Below, piece by piece: positions 8,667-15,066 of a DNA stretch of 64,000 nt. The notes beneath the pieces are model-generated. The model was not told the origin of the DNA, searched no databases, and saw nothing but the letters and a program-made list of their open reading frames with translations. The DNA lies in assembly GCA_016788115.1 (NCBI GenBank), contig JAEURR010000007.1, positions 88,488 to 152,487 of the forward strand, written 5' to 3'. A program made the position numbers and the translations under genes. The number at the start of each line of letters is the position of its first letter. Within the stretch, counting starts at the first letter, position 1. This DNA comes from Chthonomonas sp. (lineage in GTDB: Bacteria > Armatimonadota > Fimbriimonadia > Fimbriimonadales > Fimbriimonadaceae).

Positions 8667-9128
8667 ATGAACTCACTACACCGAGTCCTCGTCTTGGCAT
8701 CCCTTGTTGGTTGCAGCGTGACCGCGATGGGCTGGAACAAGGATAAGCCGTCTGACGTTGACGTGATCCCTGAAGCCAGCCAGGAGCGGCTCGCCCAGGA
8801 ACAGGCTATGAACCAAACCGTTGGTGAAGTCGGAGTTGTGCCCAAACGAATCGAGGCACGCCCCGATGTGCCATGGACAACAGACAATGACGGCGATGGC
8901 GCGAGCGACGTCGCCAACGCAAACGTCCAGGCAGCCGAGACCCTCAAGGTCGCGGCAAAGCCCGTCGCAAAGCCCAAATCTACTCCTACGCCTTGGTTTG
9001 CCGGGCTGCTGCTCGCGGCCGGGGTCGGCGCGGCGGTCAGCTTGAAGCGGTACGCGGACCGAAACATGCCGTCCTATGATGCGGTCAAGCTCGCCGCAAA
9101 GCGAAAGTCGAAGAAGGACTCGAACTAG
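8667..9128 (+). CDS. Small secreted or membrane-anchored protein of the pilin cluster, unknown function
   Basis: A 153-residue protein not matched to a named family. It has an N-terminal signal peptide (to about residue 21), an acidic middle with NDGDGASD, a thrombospondin-type calcium-loop-like motif, an Ala/Lys/Pro-rich linker, a second hydrophobic helix (WFAGLLLAAGVGAAVSL, about 111-127) and a strongly basic tail. It starts two bases after the PilX-like stop, so it belongs to the pilin transcription unit. A role in anchoring or assembling the pilus is only suggested by position. Confidence 0.65.
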   Translation: MNSLHRVLVLASLVGCSVTAMGWNKDKPSDVDVIPEASQERLAQEQAMNQTVGEVGVVPKRIEARPDVPWTTDNDGDGASDVANANVQAAETLKVAAKPVAKPKSTPTPWFAGLLLAAGVGAAVSLKRYADRNMPSYDAVKLAAKRKSKKDSN

Positions 9129-9159
9129 GCATCGCACGCCAACCGTCCCACATCGCAGC

Positions 9160-9188
9160 GGTAACCTCTCGCCAAGGGCCACCGTCTA
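9160..9188 (+). promoter_or_regulatory. Probable ECF sigma-dependent promoter upstream of the sigma gene
   Basis: GGTAAC at 9160-9165 is followed after exactly 17 bases by CGTCTA at 9183-9188. An AAC-type -35 and a CGTC-type -10 are the hallmark of ECF sigma promoters such as those read by SigX, SigM and SigW. It lies 12-15 bases before the sigma gene start, so the simplest reading is positive autoregulation. Confidence 0.6.
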
Positions 9189-9199
9189 AGCAAGGTGTA

Positions 9200-9763
9200 G
9201 TGGTGTCGCGTGCAATGAATTCGATATCGTCCGCGAAGTTCGATGAGGATACGATTCTCATCGAAGGGTTTCTTGCGGGCGATTCTGAATGTTTCGAGCG
9301 ACTTTACCAACGCTACTATCCGAAGGTCCAGGTGATTGCCCACGGCATCCTCCTGAATGCCGAAGACACGGAAGATTCCGTTCAGGAGATCTTCACCGCG
9401 GCATACCGCGGGCTGGCCAAGTTTGACGGTCGGTCTCAGTTCGCCACTTGGCTCTATCGCATCGCGGTCAATCGCGCGATCCAGTACAAGCGCAAGCTAC
9501 GTCACCGCGCCCACGACGTGGAGCTGCGCGAAGACAGCGCGACCACTACCGAACAATTTGTCACCTCCACGGACCCCAGAATCGCCTTTGCTCTGGGCCA
9601 GCTCAGCCGCGATGACCGTGCGGTTCTGGGACTTTACTACTGGCAAGAGCAGAGCCTGGCAGAGATCGCGTTCAGCCTCGGCTGCAATGAGAACGCTGCC
9701 AAAACACGCCTGTTCCGCGCCCGCGAGCGGTTTGCCAAGCACTACCGGGGATGGGGCTCATGA
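9200..9763 (+). CDS. ECF-type RNA polymerase sigma factor
   Basis: A 187-residue sigma-70 family protein with only regions 2 and 4. Region 2 covers about residues 30-98 (LYQRYYPKVQVIAHG, EDTEDSVQEIFTAAY, SQFATWLYRIAVNRA). Region 4 covers about 130-180 and contains the helix-turn-helix SLAEIAFSLGCNENAAKTRL. Possible starts are GTG at 9200 or 9203, with AAGG 5-8 bases upstream, or ATG at 9215. Its stop overlaps the next gene (ATGA), the usual arrangement of an ECF sigma with its membrane regulator. Confidence 0.94.
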   Translation: MVSRAMNSISSAKFDEDTILIEGFLAGDSECFERLYQRYYPKVQVIAHGILLNAEDTEDSVQEIFTAAYRGLAKFDGRSQFATWLYRIAVNRAIQYKRKLRHRAHDVELREDSATTTEQFVTSTDPRIAFALGQLSRDDRAVLGLYYWQEQSLAEIAFSLGCNENAAKTRLFRARERFAKHYRGWGS

Positions 9764-10497
9764 GCATCTCTCCCAACGACGAGTTGATGTGGCTCATCGC
9801 CGAGAACGAGAATGACGAGGCGATTGAGGCGTTTGCCCTTCGTTACCCCTCGGACCGCGCCGAACTGATGCGGAGGGTCAACCTTGTCCGAGGACTTCGT
9901 ACAGCCAGTCCTGAGGAACCGCTCAGTGCAGGCCGCCCCTTCCGCCCGAACGTCGAGCCACGATTCACCCAGCCCCGCTATGCAGTTACGGCGGGATTCG
10001 CGATGGCGCTCTGCCTCATCGGTTTTGCCGCGTTCTACGGTGCAAAGAGGGTGAGCCAACCCGCAATGTCGCCCGTCGTGGTGCAACCCGCCGAGCAGCG
10101 CCCGATGGTGACAATCCCTGCGCCCGAGGAATCGGGGCCAGTCTCACACGAATCGCTGGAGCCGGGCTCGGTGCCCCCGGTCGGCGAGGCGCAAAAAGTC
10201 GATCCAGCGCAGAAGTTGATCTTTCTGAGATCGGAACCGAAACCGCTTTCGCGCCTACTGGCGGAGATCCAACGTCAGTCGGGCCTCATCATCGAGATCG
10301 CCCCTGGAACCGAGGACGACCTGATCGCAGCGAACTATGAGGGCGTCCCGGCAATGGATGTGTTACGGGCGCTGGGCTTGCAGTTCGGGTTTACACCGCT
10401 GGAGCAAGAGCCCGGACACGTGCTCATCGTGCCTGCACTTCCCAGCACACCCGCCGCTGACCCGCACGTAGGTGACCTCGATCTGCGAGATCGCTGA
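9760..10497 (+). CDS. Membrane protein coupled to the ECF sigma factor, with secretin/STN-like domain
   Basis: A 245-residue protein: a short N-terminal cytoplasmic domain (about 1-72), one transmembrane helix (about 73-90, YAVTAGFAMALCLIGFAAF), a Pro-rich linker and a C-terminal domain (about 155-230). That domain reads KPLSRLLAEIQRQSGLIIE and resembles the STN/secretin N0-N1 fold. It is the probable anti-sigma factor or sensor partner of the upstream ECF sigma because of the ATGA overlap and single-span topology. The cytoplasmic part does not show the HxxxCxxC zinc motif of ZAS anti-sigma factors. In FecIR-type systems the STN domain sits on the outer-membrane receptor; here it appears to be in the same chain as the anti-sigma-like part. 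Confidence 0.65.
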   Translation: MSISPNDELMWLIAENENDEAIEAFALRYPSDRAELMRRVNLVRGLRTASPEEPLSAGRPFRPNVEPRFTQPRYAVTAGFAMALCLIGFAAFYGAKRVSQPAMSPVVVQPAEQRPMVTIPAPEESGPVSHESLEPGSVPPVGEAQKVDPAQKLIFLRSEPKPLSRLLAEIQRQSGLIIEIAPGTEDDLIAANYEGVPAMDVLRALGLQFGFTPLEQEPGHVLIVPALPSTPAADPHVGDLDLRDR

Positions 10498-10563
10498 AGG
10501 AAAATTAGTACTGGTGCCGAACATTAATCCTTGAGGGTCGGCGGACGCCTGCCCCGAGGGACT

Positions 10564-11286
10564 ATGCCGCATACAGAGAGAAGCTCAGACGTTCAAGAAG
10601 TTCACGGCGAGCACGCGCTGGAATTTGGGATCGGCGGACTGGTCGCGGTCCTGCTCGGCGCGCTGTTCATTTACTACCAGGGAACACTCTTTGTGCTGGG
10701 CATTCTGCTTGCCGTCGGGGGTACAGCTTCTTTAGGATACGCGATCTACTGCTACCAACAGATCAAGAAGGTGCCCAGCTTCAGCATCGCATGCCCGTAC
10801 TGTCACGGCAAGAATGTATTCACGGAGGAGCCGCAGGAGGACGAAACCTGCGTCCAATGTCATCGGCTCATGCCCATCGTGAAGGGTCGCCTGCTGCGCG
10901 TTTCCCAGGTTCGATGCGGTTTTTGCGGGACGCTCAACTACTACAGCGAGAAGAGCGTGGGTTTGCTTTGCGAGGAGTGCGACCGCGAGATCCCGATCGC
11001 GGTGAGCGATGGGATGGCGACCGAGGCAACCCACAAGTTCGCGGCCAAGACCGATGATAAGCGTTACGAGCTAATCTTGACCGAAACGGGTCATAAGAAC
11101 GAACAGCTCATCCAACATCTGCAACATCTTCTTGCACTAAACCGTAATCAGGTCAAGGACATGATCGCTGCCGTGCCGTGCACGCTGCTGACCAATGTTC
11201 CAAGAATGAAAGCGGAACTTGTACAGAAAGATTTAGCGAAGTTTGAGGGGAAAACCGACATCATCGAGCTTTCGCGCATGAACTAG
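10564..11286 (+). CDS. Membrane protein with two zinc ribbons and an L7/L12-like C-terminal domain
   Basis: A 240-residue protein. Two adjacent transmembrane helices lie at about residues 24-62. They are followed by CPYC...CVQC and CGFC...CEEC pairs, consistent with two zinc ribbons. The C-terminal 60 residues (LLALNRNQVKDMIAAVP and on) resemble the C-terminal domain of ribosomal protein bL12 in length and pattern. The ATG at 10564 is chosen because GAGGG precedes it; an upstream in-frame start at 10531 is less likely. Function is not known to me; the fold resemblance is a visual judgement. Confidence 0.55.
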   Translation: MPHTERSSDVQEVHGEHALEFGIGGLVAVLLGALFIYYQGTLFVLGILLAVGGTASLGYAIYCYQQIKKVPSFSIACPYCHGKNVFTEEPQEDETCVQCHRLMPIVKGRLLRVSQVRCGFCGTLNYYSEKSVGLLCEECDREIPIAVSDGMATEATHKFAAKTDDKRYELILTETGHKNEQLIQHLQHLLALNRNQVKDMIAAVPCTLLTNVPRMKAELVQKDLAKFEGKTDIIELSRMN

Positions 11287-11300
11287 GCACGAGGCGCTCG

Positions 11301-11361
11301 GAACAGGCGACGTCAGAGCCCGGTAAATGCCCCTCTTTTGAGCCTGTTCGGGTTCATTTTT
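11301..11361 (+). terminator. Possible terminator after the zinc-ribbon gene
   Basis: GAACAGGC at 11301-11308 pairs perfectly with GCCTGTTC at 11342-11349, and the second arm is followed by GGGTTCATTTTT. The loop is long (33 bases), so this is a weak call. Confidence 0.35.
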
Positions 11362-11375
11362 GGCCCAAACACGGG

Positions 11376-11398
11376 TATCATTCGCCCGATTGATCGGG
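11376..11398 (+). promoter_or_regulatory. Candidate promoter and operator dyad before the pyrophosphatase gene
   Basis: A TATCAT -10-like hexamer (11376-11381), with a weak TTCATT 17 bases upstream, is followed three bases later by a perfect inverted repeat, CCCGATTGATCGGG (11385-11398). A dyad covering the expected transcription start is a typical repressor site. It leaves a leader of about 60 bases before the ATG at 11452. Confidence 0.35.
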
Positions 11399-11451
11399 GT
11401 TTCGTGCTCGAAGCTCCGATCGACTACACACTTGGGGGTCGTTTTCCACTC

Positions 11452-14400
11452 ATGTCTTGGATTATCAACCGAATCCGAAGCAAGGCTTCTGCGGCAAGTC
11501 CTCGCATGCTAGCAATGTTGCTGGCAATCGTTGCGATGATGGTGCCGACCATGGCCTTTGCGGCGGGCGGTGAGAACGTTCGACTTTCGTTCACATCGCA
11601 GGATAAGATTTATCTCTTCATTTCGCTCGGCCTTGGCGTCATCGCCATTGCCGTCGCACTCATACTTCGCAGCTCTCTCATGGCGCAGTCGCGCGGTGAC
11701 GAGAAGATGGTCGAAGTCGGCGACGCCATTCAGGCCGGTGCCATGGCGTACCTTCGCCAGCAGGTTGCCACGATGTCGATCTTCGTGGTGATCATCGGCT
11801 TGGTACTGTTTGGCGCGCACTACAAGGATTACGGCCCAACCATGGCCGGGTTCCTGGGATTGAGCTTCGTGGCGGGCGTTGCCGCGTCGTACATCGCAGG
11901 TTACATGGGGATGGTTATGGCCGTCGGCGCGAACACGCGCACTGCCCACGCAGGCCTTACGAGCTACGCGCTCGCTCTGCGAACGGCCTTCCGGTCGGGT
12001 GCAGTTGCAGGTCTGTTCACGGTCGGCATGGGCCTTATTGGCGCAACTTTGATCTTCCTCTTCGCCGAAGCCGATGCGATGAAGCTCTTGGTGGGCTTTG
12101 GGTTCGGCGGCTCGTTGGCTGCACTGTTCATGCGCGTTGGTGGCGGTATCTTTACCAAGGCTGCGGACGTTGGAGCTGACCTGGTTGGCAAGGTCGAAGC
12201 TGGCATCCCTGAGGATGACCCGCGCAACCCGGCAACGATTGCTGACAACGTCGGCGACAACGTCGGTGACTGTGCAGGTATGGCCGCGGACGTTTTCGAA
12301 TCGTACGAGGTCACGCTCGTCGCCGCCATCATTCTCGGTGCGGCCACGGCGGCAATCTTTGATCAGCAGACTTGGATGAAACTCGTGCTGTTCGCGCTCA
12401 TGGCGCGCGGCGTTGGCATCCTTGCCTCCATCATCGGCATCTATTCGGTGAAGGGCTCTGACGACATCGACAGCGATCCGCTGAAGGCGATCCGAAAGGG
12501 CTTCTACGCATCGGCAGCGATTGCTGCAGTTCTGACCGGCGGACTTGCCTACTTCATGATGGGCGGAATGGGCGGTGCGCCGATTCAGGCCGCCAAGATT
12601 GTTACGCAACAGCAGGGTCAGCAGGAACTGTTCGACGTGATCAAGGAAGCTCAGGACCGCATCGCCAGTAAAAAGTACGATGGCGATGTCAAGAAGGTCA
12701 AGGGCGAAGATCTGAAGGACGAGAAGTTCTACAAGGATCTGGAACTTGGTCGCGAAGACAAGAAGGGTGTGCTCACCAGCTTCCTCGGCATGGATCGCGA
12801 GAAGCGACCAGAAGCGAAGGCGCTTGAAGGATTCGCCCGAGTCAACTACAAGGACACTCAGAACCCTGTTCTGGGCTACGCGGTTCCGAAACCGCAAGAG
12901 TCGGCAACACCCGCACCGTCAACAGACTACATCACACTGGGCGAGTTCCTGAAGGCACAGTACGATGAGGCCGGAAAGCCCATTGCCGACAAGCAGCTAA
13001 AGGTTTGGGAGATCAAGGTCACCCAGACGACTCCGGCGACTCCGCCGGCGCAGCCGACGACCCAGACTCAAATGGGCAAGTTCGGCCCAATGGACAAGGC
13101 GACGCTCGATCGACTGATCAAGCAAGCCACGGAGACCAACAAGAACCTCAAGGTCGAGCCGAGTGGCAAGACTTGGGATGTTCAGATCATGGCCAACACG
13201 AAGGGCGATCTCGCGGTCGGGATTGTGAACTTCGACATGAAAGACCAGGTCTCTCCGCTCGGATTCGACGCGAGCTACTACAAGCTCTCGCCCGACGCCG
13301 TGAAGAAGGGTACGGAAGAGTCTCAGAAGGCCACTGACGGTTCGGTCGCCCCGCCTGAGGTCAAACGCATGGATACGGTTGGCGCGAAGGTGATCAACGC
13401 CGACTGGTGGCGATTCCTCGCGTGTGTACTCTTCGGGCTTCTCATGGCATTTGCCTTCGAGATGCTCACCGACTACTACGTTTCCACGCACCGCAAGCCG
13501 GTCCAGGAAGTTGGAAAGATGGCCACCGCAGGCCCAGCCCCGATGATCATTCAGGGTATGAGCTACGGTATGGAATCGAGCGTGTTCTCGGTTCTTGCCA
13601 TCGTGGTGTCGCTGATGGCGCCGCTCTTCATCTTCCCGCCTGCGCTGTTCGGTGGCTATATCCTTAGCTTCTACGGCATCGCTCTGGTGGGTCTCGGACT
13701 CCTCACGACCACGGGTTACATCCTCGCGATGGACACCTTCGGTCCGATCTCGGACAACGCCCAGGGCGTTTTTGAGATGTCAGGAGCTGGCCACGCAAAT
13801 CCTGAAGCGAGCAAGGGCATTCAGCGCCTTGACGCGGCAGGCAACACGACCAAGGCTCTGACCAAGGGCTTCGCAATCGCCACCGCGGTGGTTGCGGCGG
13901 TCGCACTGTTCCACAGCTATGTCGAATCGGCGAAACTTACAGAAGCAGGCATGCGACTTGAAGTGCCCGAGATCTTCCTCGGCCTTCTCATCGGTGGTGC
14001 CGCTCCGTACCTGTTCGCTGCGTTCTCGATCAACGCCGTGGGTCGCGCTGCGTTCGACCTCATCAATGAGGTTCGACGGCAGTTCCGCGAAGACAAGGGG
14101 ATCATGGCTGGCACGTCCAAGCCCGACTACAGCCGCTGCGTGGCGATCGTCACCGCTGCTGCTCAGAAGGAGCTCATGGGCCCTGGCATTCTCGCGATCT
14201 TCCTGCCGGTAGCGGTGGCCTTTGGCTTCAGCATCGGCGCGGCACCGCAGTACGTCGGTGGTGTGCAGGTGAATCTCGGTGGCGCACAAGCTCTGGGTGG
14301 CTTCTTGGCCGGAACGATCCTTTCGGGTCAGCTGCTGGCTGTGATGCTCGCCAACTCGGGCGGCCTCTGGGATAACGCGAAGAAGCTCATCGAAGACGGC

Positions 14401-14679
14401 CTGCACGGTGGCAAGGGCACGGAAGCTCACAAGGCTGGCGTTGTCTGCGATACCGTCGGCGACCCGTTCAAGGACACGGCTGGCCCAGCGCTCAACCCGC
14501 TGATCAAGGTTATGAACCTGGTCGCGCTGTTGCTCGCTCCGGTCATCATCAAGCCGATGGACCATGCGATCACGATCTCCATCACGGTCGTCGCGGTCCT
14601 GGCACTTGCATTCTCCTTCATGTGGTCCAAGCGAGGCTCGCTCAGCGATGGCCTCAAGGGCACGACGGACGAAGCGTAA
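11452..14679 (+). CDS. hppA: Membrane-bound proton-pumping pyrophosphatase with a large insert
   Basis: A 1075-residue protein, against roughly 650-800 in this family. It couples pyrophosphate hydrolysis to ion pumping across the inner membrane. Signature motifs are present: DVGADLVGKVE at about 239-249 and DNVGDNVGDCAG at about 264-275. In GNTTKALTKG (797-806) Lys801 and Thr804 are the residues known to mark K+-independent, proton-pumping members. A hydrophilic block of about 270 residues (about 376-648; Lys/Gln/Thr/Pro-rich) interrupts the membrane core between two helices. An extra signal-like helix (about 19-37) precedes the first canonical helix. The ATG at 11452 is preferred; the frame is open upstream to a TTG at 11338 with no supporting site. 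Confidence 0.93.
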   Translation: MSWIINRIRSKASAASPRMLAMLLAIVAMMVPTMAFAAGGENVRLSFTSQDKIYLFISLGLGVIAIAVALILRSSLMAQSRGDEKMVEVGDAIQAGAMAYLRQQVATMSIFVVIIGLVLFGAHYKDYGPTMAGFLGLSFVAGVAASYIAGYMGMVMAVGANTRTAHAGLTSYALALRTAFRSGAVAGLFTVGMGLIGATLIFLFAEADAMKLLVGFGFGGSLAALFMRVGGGIFTKAADVGADLVGKVEAGIPEDDPRNPATIADNVGDNVGDCAGMAADVFESYEVTLVAAIILGAATAAIFDQQTWMKLVLFALMARGVGILASIIGIYSVKGSDDIDSDPLKAIRKGFYASAAIAAVLTGGLAYFMMGGMGGAPIQAAKIVTQQQGQQELFDVIKEAQDRIASKKYDGDVKKVKGEDLKDEKFYKDLELGREDKKGVLTSFLGMDREKRPEAKALEGFARVNYKDTQNPVLGYAVPKPQESATPAPSTDYITLGEFLKAQYDEAGKPIADKQLKVWEIKVTQTTPATPPAQPTTQTQMGKFGPMDKATLDRLIKQATETNKNLKVEPSGKTWDVQIMANTKGDLAVGIVNFDMKDQVSPLGFDASYYKLSPDAVKKGTEESQKATDGSVAPPEVKRMDTVGAKVINADWWRFLACVLFGLLMAFAFEMLTDYYVSTHRKPVQEVGKMATAGPAPMIIQGMSYGMESSVFSVLAIVVSLMAPLFIFPPALFGGYILSFYGIALVGLGLLTTTGYILAMDTFGPISDNAQGVFEMSGAGHANPEASKGIQRLDAAGNTTKALTKGFAIATAVVAAVALFHSYVESAKLTEAGMRLEVPEIFLGLLIGGAAPYLFAAFSINAVGRAAFDLINEVRRQFREDKGIMAGTSKPDYSRCVAIVTAAAQKELMGPGILAIFLPVAVAFGFSIGAAPQYVGGVQVNLGGAQALGGFLAGTILSGQLLAVMLANSGGLWDNAKKLIEDGLHGGKGTEAHKAGVVCDTVGDPFKDTAGPALNPLIKVMNLVALLLAPVIIKPMDHAITISITVVAVLALAFSFMWSKRGSLSDGLKGTTDEA

Positions 14680-14704
14680 ACGAAGCTCGGAACCCGAGCA
14701 ACAC

Positions 14705-14741
14705 GCCCCGAAGTTCATCTGGACTTCGGGGCAACTTTTTT
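14705..14741 (+). terminator. Rho-independent terminator of the pyrophosphatase gene
   Basis: GCCCCGAAGT and its exact complement form a 10-bp stem with an 8-base loop, followed by AACTTTTTT, starting 26 bases after the stop codon. Confidence 0.9.
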
Positions 14742-14791
14742 GGAGCAGGTCAGAGTAATCCTATGTCGAATCCCCTTCTTGGAGGCGTTCG

Positions 14792-15031
14792 ATGTCAGAT
14801 ATTCGCGATGTTCATGCGCTGAAGCACCTTCGGCTAGAGTTTCTGAAGCGGAAGATCGACACTTCTATGGCTGACCTGCGTGTCTCCCATGGGGTTGCCT
14901 ACATTCGGGGCACCCTCAAGATGGACTCGGATGGCGCAGGCGATATCCACGACAACGTCAATCATGCCATGCACGCTCTGAAGGGCCGCCAAGAGTTTCG
15001 CGACATCGTTCTGGACGCCATCCTGCGGTAA
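14792..15031 (+). CDS. Small protein of unknown function
   Basis: A 79-residue soluble protein with no signal peptide or membrane segment. GGAGG about 9 bases before the ATG supports translation. It begins with a charged helix (residues 4-20) and then RVSHGVAYIRGTL, loosely like the beta-strand core of BON-type domains, and ends in a second helix. I do not recognise the family. It stands alone after the pyrophosphatase terminator. Confidence 0.65.
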   Translation: MSDIRDVHALKHLRLEFLKRKIDTSMADLRVSHGVAYIRGTLKMDSDGAGDIHDNVNHAMHALKGRQEFRDIVLDAILR

Positions 15032-15066
15032 ATGTGCCTCCGCGAGTAAGCTCCTAATCAGGCACG

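Noticed and set aside
11287..11451. A riboswitch in the leader of the pyrophosphatase gene
   Set aside because: No known aptamer core is recognisable; the structure seen is a simple long-loop hairpin and one palindrome.
11509..12897. Long minus-strand frame opposite the pyrophosphatase (462 codons)
   Set aside because: Composition is His/Arg/Asp-rich shadow coding of a GC-rich gene, with no domain, start signal or neighbour support.
12577..13398. The pyrophosphatase insert as an intein
   Set aside because: There is no Cys or Ser at the start, no HN-Cys/Ser/Thr at the end and no endonuclease or Hint motifs; the block is low-complexity and hydrophilic.
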